Assembly: GCA_938038815.1 (NCBI GenBank)
Contig: CALHTF010000005.1
Span: forward strand, 1 to 64,000
DNA: 64,000 bases
Source: an uncultured Acidimicrobiales bacterium
GTDB lineage: Bacteria > Actinomycetota > Acidimicrobiia > Acidimicrobiales > SHLQ01
Direction: 5' to 3'
A program made the translations under genes and the position numbers. Under the pieces are notes generated by a model. That model had not been told where the DNA came from. It worked only from the letters and a program-made list of their open reading frames with translations, and searched no databases. Positions 43,389 to 52,844 of the stretch are shown one piece after another (the first letter of the stretch is position 1; every line of letters begins with the position of its first letter).

Positions 43389-45452
43389 TTACGACACCCG
43401 GATGAGGCAGCCGCCGAACGGCTGAAGTTCGAGGCTGGCCGGTAGCTTGTCGGTAATGTCGAGCAGTTGTGCTGGCGTGGGATCGGTGAGCTCCTGGTCG
43501 GTAGCGAGGATCGCCGCATCGCACACGACGGTGGCGTCGTCGCCGGGCGCCACGCCGTCGAGGTCGGCGAGGTTCAGCGACACGTTGGTCGATTCGGCGA
43601 TGCCGTTGATCGCCCCAATCCACCACGTGTCGCCGTTGCGGCGCGCGATGGCGGCATGGGTGCCCGGGAAACCGTCGAGCAGCTGCATTTCGTCCCACAC
43701 GCTTGGGACGCTGCCGAGCAACTCGACCACTTCGTCGGGCTGCGCAAAGTAGTCCTCGGGGGTGTCGACGAAGTGCTGAAGCGAGCTCTCGAACACGACC
43801 GCCAGTGCAAGTTCGTGTCCGTTGGTGGTTCGTCGACTCACCGTGTCGCCGACGATGACGGGCGTGTAGTCCATCGAACCGACCACGTTGCGGGTGAACG
43901 GAAGTTGCGTGTTCTGGCGAGGTGCGATGGTTTGATACCCAAGATCGAACGTATAGATCTCGGCGCCGCGCACCGCTTCGACCGTCATCAGGTTGGGGAA
44001 TTCTCGCGACCAGCCCCGCGGCACGGTCGCCCCATGAAAGTTGACCAGTAGTTCATGGTCGGCCGCGTCGGCAAGGATGTCGCGGTACTGCTCGATGGTC
44101 GGCGGCTTGTCCGAGTGAAAGAAGTCGACCTTGATGCCCACGATGCCCAACTCGGCGATCCTGGCCATCTCGGCGCGCCGCACCTCACGGTCGGCCATCC
44201 GGTCGCGGGGCGCTTCGGTAACCGCATTGTTCGGCCCACCCGAGTTGTACCAAAGCATCAGGCCAACGCCGCGCTCGTCGGCATGGTCGATGAGTCCGAG
44301 CAGTGCCTCGTCGCCGAAGGAATCCCAGTTTGCATCGATGAGCGAGTACTCCCAGCCAATGTCGGCGGCCAGGTCGATGAACCGGCGTAACTCGTCGGGT
44401 TGGCGCGAGCTCTCGTGGTCGGACCACCAACTCCACGACACTCGCCCGGGCTGCACCCAGGAGTAGTCGATTGCGGGGTCGCTGGAGGGCGAAAGATGAC
44501 GCACCACGTTGGACTCGGCGACCTTGCCGAGGTCGGGACTCGTGATGATGATGCGCCAGGGTGAGGTGTACGGAAGTTCGCCGGTCGATCCCGGATCCGA
44601 GACGGTGTTGCCTTCGGCCGGGTCGGGTAGGCCGATGATGTACTCGCCGTTGGTTACCGTCGCTCCGAGTCGGCTACCGCTCTGGCCGCTCGTCAACGCC
44701 GATTCGGTCACGAGTGCCCAGTTCTCGCCCACCCGAAACAGCGCCGGGAAGGTCCACCCATATGGGGCGTCGCGTGGTTCGTCGACCGTCCCGATGGTCT
44801 CGTAGGCAGCTTCGTAGGCCGGGGCGAACAGGGTCGGCGCATCGTGGGGTTGCAGGAACGTGGCGGTACCGGCAGGGAAGGCGAAGCTTGTGCGTTCAAT
44901 GTCGATCCTTAGCGACTGTCGCTCGCCCGACGAGTCATCGATCCGGTAGCGGTAGGCGACGGCATGGTCGCTGGCCCACAGGTCGATCGTGGTCGTCAGA
45001 TCGGCAACGGTGTCTGAACCGAAGGTGATCGATCGCTCGTTCGCGGTGATGCTCGCCGAGCGCGCCTTGCCGGTCGGAAGGTCAAACGTGTCGATGGTCG
45101 TGCCCACGTCGGATACGTCGTCGATACGGAGCCCATCGGAGAACGAGAAGTCGGCCGCCTCGTAGCCGAGAGTTGAATCGCCGACGACGGTCGTTGGTTG
45201 GCCGTCGATCGTCCTAATCACGCGGTATCGGGGCCGAGCGAACTCGTCGAGTCCGACTTCGATGCGGAGCGTTTCGTCGGGCGATGCCAACTCGACCTCG
45301 GTCGCAAAGGGTTCGACCGGAACCGAGAGGTCGGCGCCTTGACGGTCCTCGCGAGGTGCCGACGAGCAGCTGACGAGGGCGAAGCCGGCAAGCAACCCGA
45401 ACAACACGGGTAGTACCCAGCGCAGCGGGCGGAAGGGGAGGGGTGTCGTCAT
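43389..45452 (-). CDS. GH97-family glycoside hydrolase lipoprotein
   Basis: A 687-residue exported glycosidase. A signal sequence ends FALVSC (Cys29, lipobox). The three GH97 parts are visible: an N-terminal beta-sandwich (about 45-300), a (beta/alpha)8 barrel from about 320 (RVSWSWWSDHESSRQPDELRR, SLIDANWDSFG, GVGLMLWYNSGG, IVGIKVDFFHSDKPP, LLVNFHGATVPRGWSREFPNLMTVEAVRG), and a C-terminal sandwich. Asp443 in IKVDFF aligns with the nucleophile of retaining GH97 alpha-galactosidases. Glu in MTVEAVRG is also conserved. Its start overlaps the stop of the upstream ABC ATPase gene by four bases (ATGA), so it belongs to the transporter operon. Substrate is unknown. Confidence 0.9.
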   Translation of the reverse strand: MTTPLPFRPLRWVLPVLFGLLAGFALVSCSSAPREDRQGADLSVPVEPFATEVELASPDETLRIEVGLDEFARPRYRVIRTIDGQPTTVVGDSTLGYEAADFSFSDGLRIDDVSDVGTTIDTFDLPTGKARSASITANERSITFGSDTVADLTTTIDLWASDHAVAYRYRIDDSSGERQSLRIDIERTSFAFPAGTATFLQPHDAPTLFAPAYEAAYETIGTVDEPRDAPYGWTFPALFRVGENWALVTESALTSGQSGSRLGATVTNGEYIIGLPDPAEGNTVSDPGSTGELPYTSPWRIIITSPDLGKVAESNVVRHLSPSSDPAIDYSWVQPGRVSWSWWSDHESSRQPDELRRFIDLAADIGWEYSLIDANWDSFGDEALLGLIDHADERGVGLMLWYNSGGPNNAVTEAPRDRMADREVRRAEMARIAELGIVGIKVDFFHSDKPPTIEQYRDILADAADHELLVNFHGATVPRGWSREFPNLMTVEAVRGAEIYTFDLGYQTIAPRQNTQLPFTRNVVGSMDYTPVIVGDTVSRRTTNGHELALAVVFESSLQHFVDTPEDYFAQPDEVVELLGSVPSVWDEMQLLDGFPGTHAAIARRNGDTWWIGAINGIAESTNVSLNLADLDGVAPGDDATVVCDAAILATDQELTDPTPAQLLDITDKLPASLELQPFGGCLIRVS

Positions 45453-46144
45453 TGCGGATCAGCCCCGCCGATTTGTCCGTTGCGCATGGTGACCACCCGA
45501 TCGGCCTCGGTCGCCACGAGTCGGTCGTGGGTCGCGATGAGCAACGTGGTCCCGAGTCGTTCAGACTCCGAGCGCAACACGCCAAGCACGTCCTGTGCGG
45601 TATCGGAGTCGAGTTCGCCGGTTGGCTCATCGGCGACGAGAATCGTGGGTTCGGCCACCAATGCTCGGGCGATGGCGAACCGCTGTCGTTGCCCGCCCGA
45701 CATCTCTTCGGGGAGGTGTTCGGACAGTTCGCCTACCCCGAGGGCGTCGAGGATCTCGGCGACCCGACTTTGCCGTTCTGAGCGATCCATCGCCGCTCGA
45801 ATCCGCAGCACCATGTCGACGTTTTCTTCGCCGGTGAGATGCGGGATAAGGCCGGTGGCCTGAAACACGATCGCTACCTTGGTTCGGCGCCACTCGACCG
45901 CTTGTTCATAGGTGAGCTGGTCGACCGCAGTTCCGGCAACCTCGATCGTGCCCGAGTCGCCCCGATCGAGACCGAGCAGACAGTTGAGCAGGGTCGTTTT
46001 ACCGCTCCCGGAAGGACCAGTGAGCGCCACAAATTCGCCGGGCGTGGCGATGAAGTCGACGCCTCGGAGTGCGTGAACCTGGGCATCGCCCGAGCCGTAG
46101 GTGCGGGTCAGTCCGGCGACGGCAATTGCTGGCTTGGTGCTCAT
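45449..46144 (-). CDS. ABC transporter ATPase 1 (LolD/MacB type)
   Basis: A 231-residue ATPase of the LolD/MacB/FtsE group. Walker A GPSGSGKTT, Q-loop FQATGLIPHLT, signature MSGGQRQRFAIARAL and Walker B ILVADEPTGELDSD are complete, and the switch His is in IATHDRL. Such ATPases power FtsX-like permeases that move or pull lipoproteins, peptides or antibiotics across the envelope. Both ends overlap neighbours by four bases (ATGA): its start overlaps the stop of ATPase 2 and its stop overlaps the start of the GH97 gene. Two ATPase genes for one permease suggest a heterodimeric motor. Confidence 0.93.
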   Translation of the reverse strand: MSTKPAIAVAGLTRTYGSGDAQVHALRGVDFIATPGEFVALTGPSGSGKTTLLNCLLGLDRGDSGTIEVAGTAVDQLTYEQAVEWRRTKVAIVFQATGLIPHLTGEENVDMVLRIRAAMDRSERQSRVAEILDALGVGELSEHLPEEMSGGQRQRFAIARALVAEPTILVADEPTGELDSDTAQDVLGVLRSESERLGTTLLIATHDRLVATEADRVVTMRNGQIGGADPQ

Positions 46145-47019
46145 GCGTCGCCTTCGCTGCGAGGATCGGCTCGTCGGATTTCGATGACGTCGTCGACGAG
46201 TTCGGCGGTAACCCGGTCGGTAATGCCCAGCTCGTCGAGGTGTTCTTGGGGGAGCTGCAAGCGGCCGATGCTGTCGACCATCATCACCGTATCGACGTCG
46301 GCATCGGCGCCGTTATCGTCGGCCGAGACGTGGCGGTGTTCGGTCGAGACCCGGCCATCACGAATACGGACCACCCGGTCGACGAAGCGGGCGAGTTCAG
46401 GATCGTGGCTGACGATCACCTGCGACAGACCGGTGTCGCGCCCGATCTGGCGCATGAGCTCAAACACCTCTTGGGTGGTGGTGCTATCGAGTTCGCCGGT
46501 GGGCTCGTCGGCCAATAGCAAGGTCGGCTTGTTCGCCAATGCGACGGCGAGCGCTACTCGCTGTTGTTCGCCGCCCGACAGTTCGTGGGGACGGTGGTCG
46601 ACCCGGTCGGCGAGCCCTACCTGGTCGAGCAACTCTGCGGCGCGATCGCTAGCGTTTCCGGCACCGAGTAACCGCATTGGCAACGCAACGTTTTCGGCGG
46701 CGCTGAGATACGGGAGTAGATTGCGGGCGGTTTCTTGCCAGAGGAAGCCCAGCTCGTTTCGTCGGTATCGGTCGAGCCGTTTTTCGGAGAAGCCGTTGAG
46801 GTTCTCGCCGCCGACCATGACCTTGCCGCCGGTCGATACCAGCAACCCCGAGAGGACCTTGAGCAGTGTCGACTTGCCGCTTCCGCTCGATCCGACAACG
46901 CCGAGCATTTCCCCTGATTCGACCCGCAAGTCCAGGCCTTGCAGCGCAATGACCTCCGACGAGCCAACCCGGTAGACATGGACGAGTTGGGTGCATTCGA
47001 CAACTGGTTCTGAGGTCAT
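46141..47019 (-). CDS. ABC transporter ATPase 2 with C-terminal AbrB/SpoVT-like domain
   Basis: A 292-residue ATPase. Walker A GSSGSGKST, signature LSGGEQQRVALAVALA, Walker B LLLADEPTGELDST and switch His in VSHDPELA mark an active LolD/MacB-type subunit. After the ATPase core (about residue 235), the chain continues with an acidic spacer (DDNGADADVD). It then has a 45-residue segment, VDSIGRLQLPQEHLDELGI, followed by TDRVTAELVDDVIEIRR. This resembles the AbrB/SpoVT swapped-hairpin domain (V-D-x-x-G-R-I-x-I-P, L-G-I, G-D-x-V-x-L-x-V-x-x-x-x-I-x-I). Such a tail on an ABC ATPase is unusual; a dimerisation or DNA-binding role is inferred. ATG 47019 overlaps the permease stop by four bases. Confidence 0.88.
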   Translation of the reverse strand: MTSEPVVECTQLVHVYRVGSSEVIALQGLDLRVESGEMLGVVGSSGSGKSTLLKVLSGLLVSTGGKVMVGGENLNGFSEKRLDRYRRNELGFLWQETARNLLPYLSAAENVALPMRLLGAGNASDRAAELLDQVGLADRVDHRPHELSGGEQQRVALAVALANKPTLLLADEPTGELDSTTTQEVFELMRQIGRDTGLSQVIVSHDPELARFVDRVVRIRDGRVSTEHRHVSADDNGADADVDTVMMVDSIGRLQLPQEHLDELGITDRVTAELVDDVIEIRRADPRSEGDA

Positions 47020-49859
47020 CGTTGCCCTCCGAGCTTGATGGCTTCGAAGAGTCGTACTCGTCGGAGTCCGGCCAACAACAATATGGCCACCACCGTGAGT
47101 GCAATCGCCAGACCGGCCGTGATTCCGGTAGCCGCCAGCCAGTCGATTTCGGGCAAGAGTCGGGGCGCCGATCCAGCCGGCGTGTCGATGAGCCGGGGCA
47201 GAAACCACCGGCTCATAGCGATACCGGTGCCGATGGCGAGCAGGATTCCCGACGCGGCCACGATGAGCAAGTCGAGCCCAATCAACGTGTTGAGGCCCCG
47301 CGACCGCAGCCCTAGGGCCCGCAGGACGCCGAGTTCGGTTACCTGGTCGCGGAACCCGAAGGCGGCGTAGAACACAAAGCCCAAAACGGTGAGGGCCGCC
47401 GACAGACCGAAGCTCAGCGTTAGGAGCCCGAAGATCCCTTGGCGTTCTGGACGCAGCTGGGCTCGGCCGATGATCTCACGGGGCGCCGTGCTCGCATCGA
47501 CATCGACCCCAAGGGCGCTCAGGTCGCTGCGTAGCTGAGCGGTGTCGCGGGCTCGGTCGTTAGGTTCGAGTAAGACGCTGCTGCCTTCGATGATCCCGAG
47601 TCGGGCCTCGGCGTCGGTGATGTTGCTCACGACCAACGGCAGATCGGTCGCCGGGTACCAGGTGGGGAACTGGTTGAACGATCCAACGATCACCACTCGG
47701 TATGCCGTCTGGGCGCCATCGACCCGGATCGTGAGGGTGGCTGTTTCTCCTACCGTCAGGCCACTCGATTGCAGCAGACTGCGGGGAAACAGCACCGAGT
47801 CAGGTGTCGCTTCGAGATTGGCCATGAGCTGGGCGAGCGGCCCCCTGGCGTAGTCGTCGCGCCAAAATGCCAGTTCGGCGAAGGGTTCCGGGTCGACACC
47901 CGCCACCGTCACGCCAACCTGGTCGCCGCCGGCGAACCCCACCGCACCGGTCATCTTGCTCAGGCGACTGGCCCGTTCGATACCCCACACCTTGTCGAGT
48001 TCGGCTCGGGTCGCACCGCGATTGGTGGCCACGACCGGCCCGGGTCGAGGACTGCCATCTTCGATTCGCCAGCTGCCCGCTATGGGGCGTCCTTCATCGG
48101 TAAGGGCCGACGTGCCGCCGACCTGATGAAACGCCCGGTCGAGCAGCTGAAGGTCGAGGGTTCGAGCGAGCGACCCCGTATAGATCGCCAGGCTGCCGGT
48201 AATGATGATGAGTAGCAGGGGAGCGGCGGCTGCTCCGCGCACCCGTGACGCCCGCCGGAACGCTAGCAGGGCGGCGGTGCTGTTGGTGCGCTCCAGTATC
48301 CGAGCGATGGCCCCCATCACGACGGGGAACAGGCGCAGTGCCAGCAGCCCGACGGCGATGGCGGTGGCGGCCGGAAGAGCGATGACCACCGGGTCGTCGA
48401 CCAGATCGCCGCCCGCCGCGTCGGTGCGGAGTATCCACCAACCGAAAAGCGCAACCATGGCAACGAGTACCAGGTCGAGATAGATCCGCTGCCACCAAGG
48501 CTTGCGTAACGCGCCGGAGTCGCGGGCGGCATCGTCGAGTGCCCGTCGGCTTGCGACCAGCACCGGTGCCACCTGCATCACCACCAGCACCACCAAGGCG
48601 GTGCCGAGCGCTGCCAACGCCCGTGGGGTGAGCCGAGGTTCGATGCCGATGCCATCGCCAAACTGCAAAAAGGTTTGGGTCCTCGCCACCAGGCTGGCCA
48701 CGGCCCGGCCGCCAAAGATGCCTAGTAATCCGGCCACCCCGGCCAGTAGCACGGCCTCAACGAGTGCCGTGATACCGATGCGGGCTCTCGACACGCCGCG
48801 GCCTCGAAGCATCGCTAACTCGGCACGACGGTTGCGAACCGTGCTGCCCACCAACAAGCCAACGACGGCCAATACGACGATCAGGGTCGGCAAGCTATAC
48901 GCCGCTAGGCCGTTCTCGAGATTGTTCACCCGTTGCTCAAACCGGCGCAGGGTTCGTTCGGGGCTTGCCAGTTCTCGGGTACCGGGCACCAACTCGTCGA
49001 CCGTGCGGTTCACCCGGTCGGTTCGCCGAATCAGGTCGTCGACGTCGGAGGTGCGGACGGTGTTTGCGTCGAGCAGCACCAGCCACTGGGCGTTGGCGAA
49101 CTGATTGGGGGAGGCACGATCGAAGGCATCGATCAGCGTTGCTTCGGGTACGACGAGGCTCCGGCGGAGCACGGGCGAAAATCCGAACCGTTCCTCGGGT
49201 CGCTGCGGGTCGTCGGTGACGTCTCGCTGAACCCACAGCCCAGTGACCGTGATGTCGAGCGTGCGTTGGTCACTATCGAGCGGCACTCGCGGGTTCACCG
49301 CAAGGATTTGTTGTCCGGCCACGACCCCGAGTTCGGCGGCAATCGACGCCTCAAGGTTGGCCTCGATCCCGGCTGCGGTATCGGCGACCGGTTCAGCAAG
49401 GCGGCCATCGACGATGCGCACCGTGTCGGCGAACACCGATGCCGAGGTGAGCGGGTATCCCTCGAGTCGGGCGTCGGCGATATCGGACTGCGGGTCGAGA
49501 ACCAAGGTGTGTGGCAGCGTCACCAACCGTCGGCCGTTTGCCAGTATCGCCGAGCCGAACGGTGCATCGTCGCCGCGCAGAAAGTCGTCGGCTGGTTTAA
49601 GTTCGGCCCACGACTTTGGACCCCCACTCAGCCGGTTGTAGCCGAACAAGTAGCCGAAGGGCACACTGTCGGTTGCGGTCTCGTCGACCTCGATGCTCAG
49701 TAACTGGCGGCTCGCCGATTCGGCGTACATCGGCAAGCCAACCCAAACCGAAATCAGCGCCGCCATCGCAAGCAATACGGCGAGCGAGGACGCCCATCGG
49801 TTACGGATTCGACGAACCGAAAGCGCCAAAGTGGCGCCGAATTGGCGCAGCCGAGCCAT
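47016..49859 (-). CDS. FtsX-like ABC permease (MacB-type, two FtsX modules)
   Basis: A 947-residue permease. A membrane segment near the N-terminus (SLAVLLAMAALISVWVGL) is followed by a large extracytoplasmic domain (about 45-310). A first FtsX-type cluster of helices follows (SLPTLIVVLAVVGLLVGSTVRNRRAELAMLRGRGVSRARI and beyond). Next come further membrane segments, a second extracytoplasmic domain (about 540-780), and a final FtsX module (GFRDQVTELGVLRALGLRSRG, then helices). R-x-x-E-L-x-x-L-R-x-x-G before each cluster is the FtsX coupling signature. It would work with the two ATPases and the lipoprotein adaptor. Its start overlaps the adaptor stop by one base, and its stop overlaps ATPase 2 by four. 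Confidence 0.88.
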   Translation of the reverse strand: MARLRQFGATLALSVRRIRNRWASSLAVLLAMAALISVWVGLPMYAESASRQLLSIEVDETATDSVPFGYLFGYNRLSGGPKSWAELKPADDFLRGDDAPFGSAILANGRRLVTLPHTLVLDPQSDIADARLEGYPLTSASVFADTVRIVDGRLAEPVADTAAGIEANLEASIAAELGVVAGQQILAVNPRVPLDSDQRTLDITVTGLWVQRDVTDDPQRPEERFGFSPVLRRSLVVPEATLIDAFDRASPNQFANAQWLVLLDANTVRTSDVDDLIRRTDRVNRTVDELVPGTRELASPERTLRRFEQRVNNLENGLAAYSLPTLIVVLAVVGLLVGSTVRNRRAELAMLRGRGVSRARIGITALVEAVLLAGVAGLLGIFGGRAVASLVARTQTFLQFGDGIGIEPRLTPRALAALGTALVVLVVMQVAPVLVASRRALDDAARDSGALRKPWWQRIYLDLVLVAMVALFGWWILRTDAAGGDLVDDPVVIALPAATAIAVGLLALRLFPVVMGAIARILERTNSTAALLAFRRASRVRGAAAAPLLLIIITGSLAIYTGSLARTLDLQLLDRAFHQVGGTSALTDEGRPIAGSWRIEDGSPRPGPVVATNRGATRAELDKVWGIERASRLSKMTGAVGFAGGDQVGVTVAGVDPEPFAELAFWRDDYARGPLAQLMANLEATPDSVLFPRSLLQSSGLTVGETATLTIRVDGAQTAYRVVIVGSFNQFPTWYPATDLPLVVSNITDAEARLGIIEGSSVLLEPNDRARDTAQLRSDLSALGVDVDASTAPREIIGRAQLRPERQGIFGLLTLSFGLSAALTVLGFVFYAAFGFRDQVTELGVLRALGLRSRGLNTLIGLDLLIVAASGILLAIGTGIAMSRWFLPRLIDTPAGSAPRLLPEIDWLAATGITAGLAIALTVVAILLLAGLRRVRLFEAIKLGGQR

Positions 49860-50824
49860 CAGAGCGGCACCACGATGGTCGAGCCGAGCGCCGGCCCCTC
49901 GAGCAGCTCGACGTAGCCGCCAGCTCGGCGTCCGACGACCACGGGTACCCGTTCGAGTCTGGTCTCGCCGCTCACCAGCACCGAGCTAGCTCCGTTGCGC
50001 CGCGTCACTGCACTCGCCGGCAGCCAAGCACCATCGGGGGTGGTCGAGATTTCGGCGATGACCTCGACCGCCTCGCCGAGCGACACCGCATCACCCGTTA
50101 CGGGGATCGAGGCAATCGCTGGATCGGAAGGGTCGTCGGGTTCGATGATCCGTTCGATGACCGAGCTCTCAACCTGCGAGTCGGCGCCGCTTGCTGCGGC
50201 CACCGTTACGCGGGCGCCAACATCGATGCCGCTGCGTCGTTCGGCATCGAGCGGTACCTCGACAACCAGGCTGGTCGGGTCGGCGATCAACACCACGGGC
50301 TCACCAGCGACGAGGTCGCGCCCGGACGAATCGGGCAGACCGAGCATGCCGGCGACGGGCGCCTCGATAGTGAACGGGACCGGTGCGAGTGCGGCTCGCG
50401 CCGCCTCCAGCTCTTGTTGTGCAGCGTCGACCTCCTCGTTGGGCCGTCCTTCGGCAATGGCGAGCTCAGCCTCAAGTTGGAGAATTTCTACGGCGAGCAG
50501 CTCGGCTTCTGACGGCACGGTTTCGGCCTCCACCAGTACCTGCCCCGCTTCAACGAACGACCCTCGGTCGAAGACCAGGTCGACCAATACGCCATCGTTG
50601 GGTGCCACAACCTCGGTGAAGGATCGAGCCCTCACCCGCCCGTTGAACTCCACCGCGGCGTCGCCCGGACTGGCCACCACGAGCACGGTCGATCGAGGCG
50701 ATGCGAAATCCTGCGGTGCAACGTCGCGGGTCGCGTCGGTCGAGCTCCATCGCGGCTGGTCCACCGATCCACAGCCCGAAACGGCGAGTAACGCGACAAA
50801 AACCGCAGCGACTTTGGCGGCCAT
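49859..50824 (-). CDS. HlyD/MacA-like adaptor lipoprotein
   Basis: A 321-residue exported protein. Signal sequence with lipobox LLAVSGC (Cys18). The mature part follows membrane-fusion-protein layout: a split lipoyl-like half (RARSFTEVVAPNDGVLVDLVFDRGSFVEAGQVLVEAE), a helical hairpin (EAELLAVEILQLEAELAIAEG, EVDAAQQELEAARAALAP), the second half (PFTIEAPVAGMLGLPDSSGRDLVAGEPVVLIADP), and a beta-barrel. MacA proteins couple MacB-like permeases to partner proteins; in a Gram-positive-type cell it would sit on the outer face of the membrane. ATG 50824 was chosen because the signal sequence starts there. It is the first gene of the five-gene operon, overlapping the permease start by one base. Confidence 0.87.
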   Translation of the reverse strand: MAAKVAAVFVALLAVSGCGSVDQPRWSSTDATRDVAPQDFASPRSTVLVVASPGDAAVEFNGRVRARSFTEVVAPNDGVLVDLVFDRGSFVEAGQVLVEAETVPSEAELLAVEILQLEAELAIAEGRPNEEVDAAQQELEAARAALAPVPFTIEAPVAGMLGLPDSSGRDLVAGEPVVLIADPTSLVVEVPLDAERRSGIDVGARVTVAAASGADSQVESSVIERIIEPDDPSDPAIASIPVTGDAVSLGEAVEVIAEISTTPDGAWLPASAVTRRNGASSVLVSGETRLERVPVVVGRRAGGYVELLEGPALGSTIVVPL

Positions 50825-51026
50825 GCTCCGATATCCCGCAGTGCCCGAAACGGGCAGTCTCAATCGTTTCAAGATTCCTAAACTAGCGCTGCCATGGAGT
50901 CCGACCCGCCTCAAGGGCCATGCCCGATAGACGGGGAGAACAGCACGGAAAGGTGATCGCGTCGGGCAACCGTGGCAAGCTGGCCGATGAGGACTACCCA
51001 GAAGTAACCACCAGACAGGAAAAGCT

Positions 51027-52802
51027 GTGGCGTTTATCGATCGTTTGAAACAAGCCGGAAGCAAGTTCGATGTCGACGCGATCGTCGAGAAAGTCAACGC
51101 CGACGGCCGCGTGAACAAGGTCAAGCCAGGCGGCCCGGTCACCATGACGACCAAGGGGCAGGTTCGCGGCAAGTTCGAAGCCAACAAGCGAATCGCCAGC
51201 TACTCGGGTGTTCCCTACGCTGCGCCACCGGTTGGCAGCCTTCGGTGGCGCCCACCAGCGCCCGCCGAGCGCTGGGATGGCGTGAAGTCATGCACCCGCC
51301 CAGGAGCCATGGCGTTTCAGCGAGCCGCCAACATGGAACTGTTCGTCGAGCGGCTGGTCGAAGGTCTGGGCCTCCCGCCAACCAAGGCAAAAGCGATCCA
51401 GGCGGCCACCAAGATTCCTCGCAAACAAAGCGAAGACTGCCTGACCCTGAACGTTCGGACCCTCGTCGGTGCGACCAATTTGCCGGTGATGGTCTGGATC
51501 CACGGCGGCGACCACACCGACGGCTCGTCGACCGACCCGTTCTACCTTTCGAATGCCCTGCCGCAGCGAGGCTGCGTGTTGGTCACGATCAACTACCGAC
51601 TCGGGATGTTTGGCTTCCTTGCCCACCCTGAACTGGCGGTCGAATCCGACGACAACGTGTCGGGCAACTACGGGCTCCTCGATCAGATAGCGGCGCTCGA
51701 ATGGGTACGCGACAACATCGAAGCATTCGGCGGCGACGCCAACAACGTGACCATCTTTGGCGAGTCGGCCGGTGGGGAAGCGACCCTCAACCTGATGACC
51801 ACTCCCAAAGCGCGCGGATTGTTCCACAAGGTCATCTCCCAGAGCCCCAGCGACTCCGGGCGTTGGCTACATTTGCTCAAGCCGGTGCTCGATTTCTCGA
51901 GCGCCGAGGATGCGGGAAAGTCCTTCGCTACCAAGGTGGTGGGGCCCGAGGTTGGCCAGATCGAGCGGATGCGAGCGATGGACGCCAAGGAGCTCACCGA
52001 GCACTACGTGGCATCGCCCGAACACGGTCGACACTTCTACCCAGCGGTCGATGGGGTTGTGCTGCCCACCACGCCGATGACCGCCTTCGCCAACCAGACC
52101 CAAGCACAGGTTCCGCTCATGATCGGCTACAACGCCGACGAAGGGTCCTTGTTTGCCGACCTGATGCATCCGGCGGGGGCCGAGTTCTTCACCACCCCCG
52201 ATGCGCCTCGGCCCAACCACGATGAGGTGTGGGCGGCGCTCGAAATGTCGCACGGTTCAAGCGCAAAGGCCGACGCAGTACTCGCCGCGTACCCGGGTCT
52301 GGGCGACGGGGACCTCGAGGCGATTGCGGCCCATTGCCGCGACCACATGTTTGGCGTGCACGTCGACTACGCGTCGCGACATCATGGCGCGGCGGGCAAC
52401 CCCGTGTACCGCTACTACTTCCAAGCGGTGCCCGCGTCGCCGACTCAAACCGCCGGTGCCTATCACGCAGCGGAGATCTTCAACGTCTTCGACACCAGCT
52501 TCCCGATGGTGCCCGATGCGCACGACAACCATCTACTCACCGCCGAGATGGGTACCCGCTGGCACGCCTTCGCGGCGGTCGGGGACCCGAACGCCCCCGG
52601 ACGCGACGAGTGGCCGGCCTTCGACGAAGCCGACCCGAAGCACATGGTGTTCGACCGCCCGATCAGCAAGACGATGGTGTGCCCCGATCAAGAGGGACTC
52701 AAACTTATGCGTGAACGAGTCGACTTCCTGAACCAAAAGGTCGCAAGCGCGTCGAACCCCATCGATCTGCGCGACGGCACAAACGCGCCAGCCGACAACT
52801 AA
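51027..52802 (+). CDS. Type B carboxylesterase / alpha-beta hydrolase
   Basis: A 591-residue type-B carboxylesterase. The family opening KRIASYSGVPYAAPPVGSLRW is followed by the disulfide-region signature SEDCLTLNV. The oxyanion motif is HGG (159-161) in VMVWIHGGDHTDG. The nucleophile elbow FGESAGG has Ser247. A glutamate in GYNADEGSLF and a His in GAYHAAEIFNVF fit the rest of the triad. An about 40-residue N-terminal extension precedes the core, with no signal peptide. GTG 51027 follows AGGA by six bases. It is divergent from the ABC operon (202 bases apart). Cytoplasmic ester hydrolysis is likely; the substrate is unknown. Confidence 0.88.
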   Translation: MAFIDRLKQAGSKFDVDAIVEKVNADGRVNKVKPGGPVTMTTKGQVRGKFEANKRIASYSGVPYAAPPVGSLRWRPPAPAERWDGVKSCTRPGAMAFQRAANMELFVERLVEGLGLPPTKAKAIQAATKIPRKQSEDCLTLNVRTLVGATNLPVMVWIHGGDHTDGSSTDPFYLSNALPQRGCVLVTINYRLGMFGFLAHPELAVESDDNVSGNYGLLDQIAALEWVRDNIEAFGGDANNVTIFGESAGGEATLNLMTTPKARGLFHKVISQSPSDSGRWLHLLKPVLDFSSAEDAGKSFATKVVGPEVGQIERMRAMDAKELTEHYVASPEHGRHFYPAVDGVVLPTTPMTAFANQTQAQVPLMIGYNADEGSLFADLMHPAGAEFFTTPDAPRPNHDEVWAALEMSHGSSAKADAVLAAYPGLGDGDLEAIAAHCRDHMFGVHVDYASRHHGAAGNPVYRYYFQAVPASPTQTAGAYHAAEIFNVFDTSFPMVPDAHDNHLLTAEMGTRWHAFAAVGDPNAPGRDEWPAFDEADPKHMVFDRPISKTMVCPDQEGLKLMRERVDFLNQKVASASNPIDLRDGTNAPADN

Positions 52803-52822
52803 GCGAACGTTCGAGGCCGATT

Positions 52823-52837
52823 CGGGGCCTGGCCCCG
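52823..52837. terminator. Short GC hairpin between convergent carboxylesterase and kgd genes
   Basis: CGGGGCC-T-GGCCCCG is a near-perfect 7-bp palindrome in the 42 bases separating the two gene ends. No T-run follows, so its role as terminator is only possible. Confidence 0.4.
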
Positions 52838-52844
52838 CACGCCG

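Noticed and set aside
52804-52813. CGAACGTTCG palindrome after the carboxylesterase gene as a LexA site
   Set aside because: The two half-sites are joined without the four-base spacer of the LexA box, and it lies between convergent gene ends, not in a promoter.
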